64,000 bases of DNA from an uncultured Bacilli bacterium. GTDB taxonomy: Bacteria > Bacillota_I > Bacilli_A > RFN20 > CAG-826. The stretch is taken from NCBI GenBank assembly GCA_934168325.1, contig CAKPNG010000002.1, forward strand, positions 42,134 through 106,133, in the 5' to 3' direction. A program made the translations under genes and the position numbers. The notes under the pieces are model-generated. The model ran no database searches. It was not told the origin of the DNA and worked only from the letters and a program-made list of their open reading frames with translations. Below are positions 27,649-36,819 of this stretch, one piece after another. Every line of letters begins with the position of its first letter. Position 1 is the stretch's first letter.

Positions 27649-27968
27649 AATTACATTATAAATTTATCGGCAAAAAAGGCAATACTTTATAAAGTTTTAA
27701 TATTTATTACCGATAGTATATGTATGAGCAATTATCTTTCCTTGTTATACGTGAATTGACAATCAGAGATATACAAATAAATGCATTTTTAATCGCAAAA
27801 TTTAGCTAATAATAATCTATATATTAAAGGTAGATTTAAAAAGCATACGTAATTAACCGCCTAAAAAACATTGCACTCAAATTAAAAAACTATAGATGAC
27901 CACTATGAAAATGGTCGACAGCAATATACGAGATTGACAATTGATTTTAATTAATATATTGTGATTTT
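27649..27968. other. Divergent intergenic region between fic and NUDIX genes
   Basis: 320 bp without a gene. It holds the plus-strand promoter at 27934-27962 and a small hairpin GACCA...TGGTC (about 27897-27915). The fic promoter presumably lies in the left part, but I see no strong match. Confidence 0.5.
27934..27962 (+). promoter_or_regulatory. Promoter giving a likely leaderless NUDIX transcript
   Basis: TTGACA (27934-27939), 17-bp spacer, TATTGT (27957-27962). Transcription would start about 27968-27970, at the ATG of the next gene (27969). No SD sequence precedes that ATG. Confidence 0.65.
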
Positions 27969-28391
27969 ATGAAAAAAGAATTAAGTGCAGGTGCGGTTAT
28001 ATATAGAAAATTTAATAATTCTATCTATTATTTAGTTGAATATATGTCTTTGGGTCATGTCTCATTATGCAAGGGTCATGTTGAAGATAATGAAACATTG
28101 AGTCAATGTGCAAAAAGAGAAATATTTGAAGAAACTTCTTTAAATGTTGATATTGATGCTAATTTTGAACATATTATTACTTATTCTCCAATGAAAAACG
28201 TTATTAAGGATGTTCATTTTTTTGTTGCTAAAGATAATTCTAATATCGATCCAAAAGATGAACACGATAATGAAGTTATTAAATTAGAATTTTTACCTTT
28301 TAAAGAAGCTTTAAATAAATTAACATATGATTCTGATAAAGAAACATTAAAATTAGCAAATGATTATATAATAAATAAGGAGGATTTATAA
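27969..28391 (+). CDS. NUDIX hydrolase
   Basis: A 140-residue cytosolic hydrolase of nucleoside diphosphate-linked compounds. The NUDIX box runs from GHVEDNETLSQCAKREIF to the EE pair (about residues 37-59), with the metal-binding REIFEE core intact. The opening (ELSAGAVIYRK) and size resemble diadenosine tetraphosphatases of the bacterial Ap4A hydrolase type, but the substrate is not certain. It is the first gene of a three-gene unit. Its stop and the next start share a base (TAATG). The likely absence of a 5' leader is the odd point. Confidence 0.87.
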   Translation: MKKELSAGAVIYRKFNNSIYYLVEYMSLGHVSLCKGHVEDNETLSQCAKREIFEETSLNVDIDANFEHIITYSPMKNVIKDVHFFVAKDNSNIDPKDEHDNEVIKLEFLPFKEALNKLTYDSDKETLKLANDYIINKEDL

Positions 28392-29041
28392 TGATTTTAA
28401 CTACTATTTGGTCTAATCCATTTGATAATGCTATTGAAATTGCTTTTTCTAATTTTTTTGATATTCTTCCATCAAAAATTAAAGAAGGTATAGCAATTTT
28501 TAGTGCTTTAGGTAATTTAGGTATATTTTTATTAATTGCTGGTATTCTTTTACTATTATTTAAACAAACTAGAAAGATTGGTTTTATTTGCTTATTATCA
28601 GTATTTTCCACTTTAATATTTAACGATTTAATATTTAAAAATATATTTGATCGTGCTCGTCCATTCCAAGATCCAAATCTTGTAAACCAATTACAATCAA
28701 TTGTCAATAATAACGGGGAAGTTTATGGATTAAAACCAGATTCACCAAGTTTTCCTAGTGGACATACATTCCAAAGTTTTGCTGCTTTCGGTGCTATTTT
28801 ATTTTATTATTTTAAAGATAAAGAAAATAAAAAATCATATATTCCTTCATTAGTATTTTTTGGAATTTACGCATTTTTAATGGGGATTAGCAGGGTTTTA
28901 TTGTCACATCATTACTTTACAGATGTTTTAGCAGGTGCAATTTTAGGTGGATTATCTGGTATTTTAGTTTATTACGTTATCGAATATACTCCTGTTTTAT
29001 ATAATAAATTAATGAGTAAATTTAAAAAGAATGAAAATTAA
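28391..29041 (+). CDS. PAP2-family membrane phosphatase
   Basis: A 216-residue membrane protein with five or six segments and the three PAP2 motifs in order: DRARPF in the KxxxxxxRP-type motif 1 (KNIFDRARPF), PSGH in motif 2 (SFPSGHTFQ) and SRxxxxxHxxxD in motif 3 (SRVLLSHHYFTD). Such enzymes dephosphorylate undecaprenyl pyrophosphate, phosphatidate or phosphatidylglycerol phosphate on the outer face. The start overlaps the NUDIX stop by one base and it is preceded by an AAGGAGG SD. The next gene overlaps its end by 11 bp. Confidence 0.9.
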   Translation: MILTTIWSNPFDNAIEIAFSNFFDILPSKIKEGIAIFSALGNLGIFLLIAGILLLLFKQTRKIGFICLLSVFSTLIFNDLIFKNIFDRARPFQDPNLVNQLQSIVNNNGEVYGLKPDSPSFPSGHTFQSFAAFGAILFYYFKDKENKKSYIPSLVFFGIYAFLMGISRVLLSHHYFTDVLAGAILGGLSGILVYYVIEYTPVLYNKLMSKFKKNEN

Positions 29042-29609
29042 TTATTATAGAATTATAAATTCATCTATAGTTTTAATATTAGTATTAATTGGAATAATAT
29101 TGTCAATTTATCCTACTTTTTTAGTTGAATATAAGGCATGTAATGTAGATGGGCAAGCTGTTTATTTTTGTGTATTAATTACTAATTCATTATTTTATTT
29201 TGGTGGTAAAGGAAGTGTTAAACCATTTTTAGCAAATGAATCTAAAGCGTTCATAGATAATAATGAGGTTCAAACTTTATTATCTAAAAACATAGATATA
29301 AATATAAATGGAAGTGTTTATTTTATTATTTTATTTATTTTAAGTATTATAGCTATTATTTTTTATATTGTATTTTATAAAAATAAATTTGTTTCGTTTA
29401 TTACTTCTTTTATTTTAATCTTATCTACAATCTTATTTTCATATTCTTGTAAGATATTTGAAAATGCTAATTTAGCCACATTAAAAAATATAGATTATAA
29501 ACAAGTTCAAAATTATTTAGGAGCTTATTTATTACTGATAACTTTTGGAATTAGTTCAATTTTGACTTTAGGACATTCTTTCTTTTTAATTATAAAGAAA
29601 GATTCTTAA
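29031..29609 (+). CDS. Four-segment membrane protein of unknown function
   Basis: A 192-residue protein with hydrophobic segments at about residues 10-28, 97-117, 122-142 and 165-187, and an extracytoplasmic loop of about 65 residues after the first. Two Cys lie close together in the loop (YKACNVDGQAVYFC) and may form a disulfide. No family is recognised. It overlaps the PAP2 gene, so it is translationally coupled, and runs convergently into the next gene with 20 bp of overlap. Confidence 0.65.
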   Translation: MKINYYRIINSSIVLILVLIGIILSIYPTFLVEYKACNVDGQAVYFCVLITNSLFYFGGKGSVKPFLANESKAFIDNNEVQTLLSKNIDININGSVYFIILFILSIIAIIFYIVFYKNKFVSFITSFILILSTILFSYSCKIFENANLATLKNIDYKQVQNYLGAYLLLITFGISSILTLGHSFFLIIKKDS

Positions 29610-30513
29610 TAACATTTATTATTAAATTATTATCTATTAAAAGATCTTGTTTTGATAATAAATTATAAAAATAGTTAACTTTTGCAAGCTTTTCTTCTTC
29701 ATTTTTAGCTAAAATCATTGAAATTATTAAATAAAATTCTTGAATAGGTTCAACTATTTTTCCATCAATTTTAATTAAATAATTTTTATAAATTTTCTTA
29801 AAAGTAGATAAAGTTAATAATTTATCTCTACTTTTATTTATCATTTTTTCAATTTGTTTTAATTCTTCTTCATTATATTTATTAATTAAATCTTTATCAT
29901 ATCCATATTTAGAAACATAAAATTTCAATCTAGCATCAAATGAATTAAGATCAAATTTCTTCCAAGAATCCTTAATTTGATTATAGAGTAATGGAATAAA
30001 TAATCTAAAAGCTAAATTATCCCAATTAGGGGATTCATTATCAATTAATTCTTCAGATGATCTAATTAAAGAAATTAATCTTTCTTTTTCATCCATTTCA
30101 ATAAAAGAGCATTCTTGATATTTATTAAATAATTTCTCTAAATCATATTTAGATTCAAAATTCTCTCTTTGAAAATCTTTTAATATACAATAAATATTAT
30201 AACTTGGTACTAATTTAGCAATTTCATAACGATATTGTCTTAATTTATTTCGATTTTCACGATATAAAATATAATTTCTAACAACATCATAATATCCATT
30301 ATCCATTAATACTTTTTCTACTATATCTTGTATCTCTTCAACACTAACAGTATCTTCACAAATAATAGAATTAATTTGTCCAATTAATTCATTAATCTTT
30401 TCTTCATCAGCAGAATTACGAGTAGATAAAAAAGCTTTTTTGATAGCTTTATGTATCTTATTATCATCGAATGTTTCGATTCTACCATCTCTTTTAATAA
30501 TTTTCTTATCCAT
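29590..30513 (-). pseudogene. N-terminal part of a class I ribonucleotide reductase alpha subunit (ATP-cone plus N-lobe), catalytic barrel missing
   Basis: A 307-residue frame. Residues 1-95 are an ATP-cone (KRDGRIETFDDNKIHKAIKKAF, the allosteric activity site). Residues 115-290 match the N-terminal region of class I RNR large subunits (DLINKYNEEELKQIEKMI, then YKNYLIK, then IVEPIQEFYLIISMILA and YFYNLLSKQDL). In full proteins the next residues begin the TPxLxNAGT catalytic barrel; here the frame ends instead in 20 residues of unrelated sequence. No catalytic Cys is present. The gene is therefore either a remnant after deletion or a stand-alone regulatory fragment. The reading frame is clean, so a retained role cannot be excluded. 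Confidence 0.7.
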
Positions 30514-30558
30514 AAAATAATTATAAAACTTATAAGAGAAATAAAAAACTATAATTTA

Positions 30559-31131
30559 TTAAAGTAAACCTTCAACTAAAATTTTAATACCTATTGAAAT
30601 AAAAACTAAACTAGCAACCAACCCAGCCCATTTAGATAAATATTTGCCAACAGTCTTACCAAAAATACCCGATAAAGTAGATAAAATAAAAGTTGTTATC
30701 CCAATAATACTGAATACTATTAAAGCATTAGGGATACTTAATTCAATATAAATAAATCCAATGCAAAGAGCATCAATACTAGTTGCAATTCCTTGAACTA
30801 AAATATTAATAATCGATAATGTTTTATCATTACTATCATCATTTTCTTTATTTTTAAATTCTTTTATCCATTCAACAAAAGATTTAATACCTAATAAAGT
30901 TAAAAGCGAAAATGCAATCCAAGGAATATATAAAGATAAAGTATCTTTAAATTTAAAGCCTATAAAATATCCAATAACAGGCATTGCAAATTGAAATATT
31001 CCAAATACTAATGCGCAAATAATTATCTTTAAATTAGATATATTCTTATATTTTAATCCATTAGTCGCATTGACAGTCATCGCATCAACACTCATTGATA
31101 ATGATACTAATATAATATTTAACCAATCCAT
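30559..31131 (-). CDS. mntP: Manganese efflux pump MntP
   Basis: A 190-residue integral membrane protein with six segments in two similar halves. The paired conserved Asp-containing motifs are present: SMSVDAMTVNATNG in the first half and GIATSIDALCIGF in the second. MntP exports excess Mn2+. The length matches the family. It stands alone between an upstream terminator (31150-31190) and the RNR remnant. A Mn riboswitch and a P-type pump lie 2.3 kb away in the same region, so Mn homeostasis genes are grouped. No riboswitch is seen before mntP itself. Confidence 0.92.
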   Translation of the reverse strand: MDWLNIILVSLSMSVDAMTVNATNGLKYKNISNLKIIICALVFGIFQFAMPVIGYFIGFKFKDTLSLYIPWIAFSLLTLLGIKSFVEWIKEFKNKENDDSNDKTLSIINILVQGIATSIDALCIGFIYIELSIPNALIVFSIIGITTFILSTLSGIFGKTVGKYLSKWAGLVASLVFISIGIKILVEGLL

Positions 31132-31149
31132 ATAAATAATAATTTAACC

Positions 31150-31190
31150 AAAATAAAAACTAGATATCAAAGGTTAAATGATATCTAGTT
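31150..31190 (-). terminator. Terminator after the 260-residue lipoprotein gene
   Basis: AACTAGATATCA pairs perfectly with TGATATCTAGTT (12 bp), with a T-rich tail on the minus strand. Confidence 0.85.
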
Positions 31191-31214
31191 ACTGTTATCT
31201 AAAGTTAACTTAAA

Positions 31215-31997
31215 TTAAAAAGTAAGAGTTAAATTAGCACTTAAGTCAACTGTTCCTGTAGCAGCGGCGTTATCTCCGCTATTATTAAGCTTTGATAGAT
31301 CAATATTATTAGCGCTAATTAATCCACTAAAAGAAACAAGTTTTCCTGTATTTTCAAAAATAACCTTGCTATTCTCAAGTTTAATTTCAGCATTATCACC
31401 TAAATAACTATTTTTAGATGTATAAGAAAAACCTAATTCTAATTTATTATCTTCTTTTCTAAATTCTAAATCGGTAGTTAAAGAATCGTCAATTAAACTC
31501 ATTAAATTTTCTTTAGTAACATAACCGTAATTCAACGTCTTTAAAATATCATCTACACTTTTTTCAGCATCAGTTATAGCTATATCACTATTTTCTGCTT
31601 GTTCTAATGCTTCAACTGACATTGTATAATTTGCTTCATCTTTAGTTTTTAAACTAAATTTAAAATCATAAGCTTCATTAGTTCCACTACTATCAACTAA
31701 ATGTGCATTTAAATCAATAGAATATTTACTTTTTTCTTTAGTATTAATATTTGCATTAAGTGTTCCTTCAAAATTAAATTTATCATTTAATGTTGATTTA
31801 TAAACTAATGTTCCATCTTTTAAAGTACCATTGATTTGATATATTTTTGAATCAGCTGGTTCTTCTAAATTACTAAGTTCTTTAACAAATTCTTCCTTAT
31901 TTAATTTAACGTCTTTGTCATCATTATTATTTTCATTATTACCGCAAGAAACTAACGTCATTGCAAGTAAGGCAAAACAAATATTTCTAATTTTCAT
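31215..31997 (-). CDS. Hypothetical lipoprotein
   Basis: A 260-residue lipoprotein: signal peptide with lipobox (TLVSC, Cys about residue 18), an Asn/Asp-rich linker (GNNENNNDDKDVK), then a beta-rich domain with repeated strand patterns. It resembles the large class of small surface lipoproteins that bind lipids or hydrophobic ligands (LolA/LppX-like folds), but I cannot assign one. It is single-cistron with an SD (AGGTGAT) and its own terminator. It is divergent from the ClC gene. Confidence 0.75.
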   Translation of the reverse strand: MKIRNICFALLAMTLVSCGNNENNNDDKDVKLNKEEFVKELSNLEEPADSKIYQINGTLKDGTLVYKSTLNDKFNFEGTLNANINTKEKSKYSIDLNAHLVDSSGTNEAYDFKFSLKTKDEANYTMSVEALEQAENSDIAITDAEKSVDDILKTLNYGYVTKENLMSLIDDSLTTDLEFRKEDNKLELGFSYTSKNSYLGDNAEIKLENSKVIFENTGKLVSFSGLISANNIDLSKLNNSGDNAAATGTVDLSANLTLTF

Positions 31998-32072
31998 AAT
32001 ATCACCTCTAAATTAATTATAATAATCTTAAGAAAAATTGAAATATTAAATTTAAAGAATATAATAGGTGTT

Positions 32073-33356
32073 GTGAAAAATTTAATTAAAGTCATTAAAC
32101 CTTATATTGTTTGCTTATTTATAGGAATAATTATAGGGACTATTGTAGGTTTATATGAATTCGTAATGAAATATATCCAATTAATATCTACTAATCTTTA
32201 TTCGAATCAAAATATTATTAATATAATTATAATTGTTATTTGTACTTTGTTATTTTCAATCGCTAACTATTTTATTATAAAATTATGTCCTCAGATTGAC
32301 GGTAGCGGGGTTCCAATGCTTGAATTAGGAATTAGAAACCTTAGACCAATTAATTATAAATTTGATGTTATTGGAATGATTGTTAATTCTTATATATCTT
32401 CTTTTGTTGGTTTCCCTTTAGGAAGCGAAGGACCATCAGTTGTTATCTCTGGTAAGCTTTCTAAATTAGTATGTGATTTAACAAAAACTGATAGTAACGA
32501 TATAGTTCCTATTGCTAGTGGAATTGGTTTTGGTTGTGCTTTTTTATCCCCTTTAAGTGGTTTTATTTATATCTTTGAAGAGATGTTACATCAATTCAAT
32601 TTTAAAATATTATTACATGCAATATTTATAATTTTAGGGGCTTTCTGCACGACTTTTTTCATAAATAAGCACCATTTATTAAATTTAAACACATTATTAA
32701 TTCCTACTTTTGATACATTTTATATATTAATTTTTATTACGATAGCTAATGTTTTAGTGGGTTTCTTATTTGTTAAGTTTATTATTATTTTAAAAGATTA
32801 TTTTAATAAACATAAAGGATCTATCTTTGTTAAATATAGAGGATTTTTATATTTTATTATCATAATGATATTAAACTTCTTCTTACTTAAATATATGGGT
32901 AGTGGTGGATCTATTATGGGATCTAACATTATTTCAAATAGTTTAATTATAGCAAGTTCTATATTCTTATTAAGATTTATATTGACAATTATTAGTGGTA
33001 CAGGTAGTGTTACTGGAGGACTAGTTGTTCCTACTATGACAATTGGATATTTAGTAGGTCAAATAATAGGTGTTATCTTTAATAAAACATTAAATTTTTC
33101 TACTAATTATATTCAAATTTATTCATTAATCTCTGCTTGTATGCTATTTGCTATAGTAACTAAAACTCCTTTAACTGCTTCTAGTTTACTATTATCTACT
33201 ATATTAAGACTTTCAAATTATAATATTTTAACTACCTTTAAAATTACTTTATTACCAATCGTTTTTATCTTTATAAGTTTATATTTATATAAATTTTTCA
33301 AATTAGAAAATCTATATGATGAACAAATAAAGCTTATATTAAAAAATTATAAATAA
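32073..33356 (+). CDS. ClC-family chloride channel/transporter
   Basis: A 427-residue membrane protein with the ClC selectivity motifs: GSGVPMLE (GSGIP), PLGSEGPSV (GxEGP with the gating Glu, here GSEGP) and GGLVVPTMTIG (GxFxP position; Phe replaced). No cytoplasmic CBS or TrkA-C domain follows. The initiation codon is GTG at 32073 with only a weak SD, and no upstream ATG fits. ClC proteins exchange Cl- or F- for protons, or conduct. The transport mode depends on residues that I cannot assign securely here. Confidence 0.88.
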   Translation: MKNLIKVIKPYIVCLFIGIIIGTIVGLYEFVMKYIQLISTNLYSNQNIINIIIIVICTLLFSIANYFIIKLCPQIDGSGVPMLELGIRNLRPINYKFDVIGMIVNSYISSFVGFPLGSEGPSVVISGKLSKLVCDLTKTDSNDIVPIASGIGFGCAFLSPLSGFIYIFEEMLHQFNFKILLHAIFIILGAFCTTFFINKHHLLNLNTLLIPTFDTFYILIFITIANVLVGFLFVKFIIILKDYFNKHKGSIFVKYRGFLYFIIIMILNFFLLKYMGSGGSIMGSNIISNSLIIASSIFLLRFILTIISGTGSVTGGLVVPTMTIGYLVGQIIGVIFNKTLNFSTNYIQIYSLISACMLFAIVTKTPLTASSLLLSTILRLSNYNILTTFKITLLPIVFIFISLYLYKFFKLENLYDEQIKLILKNYK

Positions 33357-33401
33357 TTTTTAATAGTTGAATTTCATTTTATTTATAAATAAAATAATAT
33401 C

Positions 33402-33489
33402 GTTTATGGGGAGTAGCGTAAGCGCGAATATCTACAACTCGGTTAATTCCAGGTATCGCACAGTTAATTCTTGCAAGACCATAAAAACT
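33402..33489 (+). promoter_or_regulatory. yybP-ykoY Mn2+ riboswitch
   Basis: Carries the class hallmarks in order: GGGGAGTAGC (L1), CTACAACTC (L3 partner) and GCAAGACC at the 3' side. The closing stem P1 forms between TTTATGG (33403-33409) and CCATAAA (33479-33485). It lies directly before the P-type ATPase gene. The aptamer is recognised by motif; Mn2+ as ligand is known for the class. Confidence 0.88.
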
Positions 33490-33509
33490 TTGGAGGATAG
33501 TTTTTATGG
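33479..33509 (+). promoter_or_regulatory. Expression-platform hairpin hiding SD and start codon
   Basis: CCATAAAAACT (33479-33489) pairs perfectly over 11 bp with AGTTTTTATGG (33499-33509). The loop holds GGAGG and the 3' arm holds the ATG (33506). The 5' arm is also needed for aptamer stem P1, so Mn binding should break this hairpin and turn translation on. Confidence 0.8.
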
Positions 33510-36286
33510 ATAATAAACCTAAAAATTTTGAAACATGTTCTATAAAAGATGTAGAAAATGTTTTTGATGTTAATTTAGAAACTGGTTTAAGCAATGAAGA
33601 AGCTAAAGCTAGATTAGAAAAATATGGACCAAATAAACTTCAAGAAAAGAAAAAGAAACCTTGGTTTGTAATTTTCTTTGAGCAAATGAATAATCCAATG
33701 ATTTTTGTTTTATTCGCTGCTATTGCTGTTACTATTGGTGTTTCTATTTATGAATCTATTAAAAGTGGCTTTGATTTTTTAAATGTTGGTGATTGGCCTG
33801 ATGTTATTATTATCTTAGCTGTTATTATAATGAATTCTATTATTGGTACAGTTCAAGAAATTAAAGCGCAAACTTCTTTAGATGCTTTAAAGAATTTAAG
33901 TTCACCAGAATCTACTGTTTTAAGAAATGGAAAAAGATTTAAGATTAAGTCTTCTTCTTTAGTTCCTGGAGATGTCGTTATTTTAGAAGAAGGCGATACA
34001 ATTGGAGCTGATCTTAGACTTATTGAAGCAATAAATTTGAAAGCTAATGAATCAAGTTTAACTGGTGAATCTGTTCCAGTTGAAAAAGATGCTAATATTA
34101 CTTTTAGTAGTGATGTCCCAATTGGAGATAGAATTAATTTAGCTTATATGTCAACTCCTGTTACTTATGGACGTGGTAAAGGTATTGTTATTTCTACTGG
34201 AATGAATACTGAAATTGGTAAAATTGCTAAAGCTATTGATAGTGAAGAAGATAATGAAACTCCTTTACAAAAAGCCTTAGATAAATTAGCTAAATTATTA
34301 GGTTTATTAACTTTAGTTATTATTGTTGCTGTTCTTATTGTTGATGTTATTTGGATCTTTGTTCATGGTAAGCAAACTCAAATTGAACAATGGATTGATT
34401 CTATATTAACCGCTATTGCTTTAGCTGTTGCAGCAATTCCTGAAGGATTAGCTGCTGTTGTTACTATTGTTTTGTCAATAGGTGTTCAAAGAATGGTTAA
34501 AGCTAATACTGTTGTTAGAAAATTACCAAGTGTTGAAACTTTAGGTGCTGTTAGTGTTGTTTGTAGTGATAAAACTGGTACATTAACTCAAAATAAGATG
34601 ACTGTTTTAGAAGCTTATACAAATGATACTTATTATAAAGAAAGTGATTTTACTCCAAATAGTAATAATGATAATTTAAAATTATTAGCTAGAGGTATGT
34701 CATTATGTAGTAATGCTACAGTTGATGAAGGATTATTTGGTGATCCTACTGAAATTGCTTTAGTTGCATATGCTAATAATTTTGAAATGCATAAAAAAGA
34801 TTTAGAAAGTTTTACTCCACGTATTGATGAATTACCTTTTGATAGTGTTAGAAAGATGATGTCTACTAAGCATAAAGTTAGTGATAATGAAGTTATTACT
34901 TATACTAAAGGTGCTTTAGATAGTATTTTAAAATATACAACTAAGATATTAATTAATGGTGTTGAAAGAGATATTACTCAAAAAGATATTGATAATATTT
35001 ATAAAGCTAATAAATTCTTTAGTGATAAAGCTCTTAGAGTTTTAGCTCTTGCTTATAATAAAGAAGATACAAAAATTAAAGAAGAAAGATTAGTGTTTGT
35101 TGGTTTAGTTGCAATGATTGATCCTGCTAGACCTGAAGCTAAACCTGCTGTTATTAAATTTAAAGAAGCAGGTATTACTACTGTTATGATTACAGGTGAT
35201 CATAAAGATACTGCTTTTGCTATTGCTAAAGAATTAGGAATTGCTGATTCTATCGATCAATGTGTAATGGGTGTTGATATTGATAAAATGAATAATGATG
35301 AACTTCGTGAATTATGTAAAACTGCTAGAGTATTTGCTAGAGTTTCTCCTGAAAATAAAGTTCAAATCGTTAAAGCTTTTAAAGAAAATGGTAATATTTG
35401 TGCAATGACTGGAGATGGTGTTAATGATGCTCCAAGTTTAAAAGCTGCTGATATTGGTATTGCTATGGGTATTACTGGAACTGATGTTGCTAAAAGTGCA
35501 GCAGATATGGTTCTTACTGATGATAATTTTGCTTCTATTGAAAAGGCTGTTGAAGAAGGTAGAGGAATTTACGCTAATATTAAAAAGACTGTTATATTCT
35601 TATTAAGTAGTAATATTGCTGAAGTACTTGTAATGTTCTTTGTTATATGTTTAGGTTTACCTTCTCCTTTAATTGCTATTCATTTATTATGGGTTAATCT
35701 TGTTACTGATAGTTTACCTGCTATTGCTTTAGGTATGGATCCTAAAGATCCTCATTTAATGAAAGAAAAACCACGTAATCCTAAAGACGGTATCTTTGCT
35801 CATGGCGGTATGACTAAGACTTTACTTTATGGTGCTATATTAACTATTAGTGTCTTACTTGCTTATTTTGTTCCTGCTTGGATGCAAGGTGTTTATTCTA
35901 TTAATGCTATTAATAATTTATATATTGATGCTGCTACTGGTGCTATTACAATGCATGGTCATCAAGCTCAAACTATGGCATTTACTGCTTTAAGTTTAAG
36001 TGAATTATTCCATATGGTTGGTATGAGTGATCCTGATAGATCATTTGTTCATGTATTTAAGAATAAGAATTGGATGATGCTAATAGCTTTCATTGTTGGA
36101 GCTGGTTTACAATTATTTGTTGTTGAAGTTCCTGGTGTTCAAGATGTATTTAATGTTGCTACAGGTGAAGGTAATTTAGATGCTATTGAATGGGTTATAA
36201 TGCTTTCATTATCATTAATTCCATTACTTTTCCATGAATTAATTGTATTAATTAAATTTATTAAAAATAAAATTAATAATAAATAA
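33506..36286 (+). CDS. P-type cation ATPase (Ca2+/Mn2+ type, PMR1/YoaB-like)
   Basis: A 926-residue P2-type pump. The N-terminal cation-ATPase domain begins near residue 5. The TGES phosphatase loop (SSLTGESVPVE) is near residue 180. The phosphorylation motif is CSDKTGTLTQNKMT, the hinge is MTGDGVNDAPSLKAADIG, and about ten membrane segments include AIPEGLAAVV in M4 and NIAEVLVMF/LWVNLVTDSLPAIALG in M5/M6. These match SERCA/PMR1-type Ca2+ or Mn2+ pumps. The upstream Mn riboswitch argues for Mn2+ efflux, as for Lactococcus YoaB. It is followed by a strong terminator. Translation should need Mn binding to the leader. Confidence 0.94.
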   Translation: MDNKPKNFETCSIKDVENVFDVNLETGLSNEEAKARLEKYGPNKLQEKKKKPWFVIFFEQMNNPMIFVLFAAIAVTIGVSIYESIKSGFDFLNVGDWPDVIIILAVIIMNSIIGTVQEIKAQTSLDALKNLSSPESTVLRNGKRFKIKSSSLVPGDVVILEEGDTIGADLRLIEAINLKANESSLTGESVPVEKDANITFSSDVPIGDRINLAYMSTPVTYGRGKGIVISTGMNTEIGKIAKAIDSEEDNETPLQKALDKLAKLLGLLTLVIIVAVLIVDVIWIFVHGKQTQIEQWIDSILTAIALAVAAIPEGLAAVVTIVLSIGVQRMVKANTVVRKLPSVETLGAVSVVCSDKTGTLTQNKMTVLEAYTNDTYYKESDFTPNSNNDNLKLLARGMSLCSNATVDEGLFGDPTEIALVAYANNFEMHKKDLESFTPRIDELPFDSVRKMMSTKHKVSDNEVITYTKGALDSILKYTTKILINGVERDITQKDIDNIYKANKFFSDKALRVLALAYNKEDTKIKEERLVFVGLVAMIDPARPEAKPAVIKFKEAGITTVMITGDHKDTAFAIAKELGIADSIDQCVMGVDIDKMNNDELRELCKTARVFARVSPENKVQIVKAFKENGNICAMTGDGVNDAPSLKAADIGIAMGITGTDVAKSAADMVLTDDNFASIEKAVEEGRGIYANIKKTVIFLLSSNIAEVLVMFFVICLGLPSPLIAIHLLWVNLVTDSLPAIALGMDPKDPHLMKEKPRNPKDGIFAHGGMTKTLLYGAILTISVLLAYFVPAWMQGVYSINAINNLYIDAATGAITMHGHQAQTMAFTALSLSELFHMVGMSDPDRSFVHVFKNKNWMMLIAFIVGAGLQLFVVEVPGVQDVFNVATGEGNLDAIEWVIMLSLSLIPLLFHELIVLIKFIKNKINNK

Positions 36287-36302
36287 TTTAGATATTAAAT
36301 CA

Positions 36303-36345
36303 AGAAGGATTAATCTTAATATATAGGATTTAATCCTTCTTTTTT
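36303..36345 (+). terminator. Terminator of the P-type ATPase gene
   Basis: AGAAGGATTAA pairs with TTAATCCTTCT (11 bp) followed by TTTTT. Confidence 0.85.
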
Positions 36346-36447
36346 ATTTATGAAATATTGATAACAAAAAAATGAAAAAGAATTTATTTTATAGTCATTT
36401 TATAAACATTAGATTACTATTTTCTTTTAATTTAAACGAAAAACAGC

Positions 36448-36525
36448 CATTTGACGACTTTATACTTCCTCATTTGGCGTATTTTCACTCGGCAATTTGG
36501 CGGATTTTTACTCGGCAATTTGGCG
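36448..36525. repeat. Four degenerate 22-23-bp tandem repeats
   Basis: Units begin at 36448, 36471, 36493 and 36516 with core CA(A)TTTGGCG(G/T)ATTTTTACTCGG; the last unit is partial. Similar units occur at 59921-59996 and, with 34-bp spacing, at 44403-44486. The multiple terminal repeats of IS21-family ends look like this, but no istA/istB is in the window. Confidence 0.55.
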
Positions 36526-36538
36526 AAACTTAAATAAA

Positions 36539-36785
36539 TTAGTTTTCTAATAGATAATTATTATATTGATTTTGTAAATTTATCCAATAATTAATTGAAT
36601 TATCAAAATATTTAGATAATTTATAAGCGATATCATAATTAATATCTTCTTTACCTTCTATGATATTAGATAATGTATTAATAGATATACCAGTTTTTAT
36701 AGATAATTTATTAATAGTTATTCCTAATGTATCGATATTTTCTTTAATGAATACACCAGGATGATATTTTTTTAATATTAGTCAT
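36539..36785 (-). pseudogene. HigA-like antitoxin (XRE family), frameshifted near its start
   Basis: From ATG 36785 (SD GGAGGG) the frame reads MTNIKK and then stops after eight more codons. Reading one base on, it gives YHPGVFIKENIDTLG and then an intact helix-turn-helix protein (INKLSIKTGISINTLSNIIEGK) with the HigA ending YDIAYKLSKYFDNSINYWINLQNQYN. The A7 run at 36767-36773 would need to be A6. The family is the HigA addiction-module antidote, about 80 residues. No HigB toxin gene is seen beside it. It is either a relic antitoxin or a homopolymer sequencing error. Confidence 0.75.
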
Positions 36786-36819
36786 AATAATTCCCTCCAT
36801 TTTATTATTAATTAAATAA

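Noticed and set aside
28300..28707. 135-residue minus-strand frame over the NUDIX/PAP2 junction
   Set aside because: Antisense to two clear enzymes with complete motifs, and no SD.
31132..31214. Possible second Mn riboswitch before mntP
   Set aside because: The GGGGAGTAG and GCAAGAC elements are absent; the structure there is a terminator of the upstream lipoprotein gene.
33379..33594. A 71-residue minus-strand frame over the Mn riboswitch
   Set aside because: Antisense of the aptamer and pump start; no SD and no similarity.
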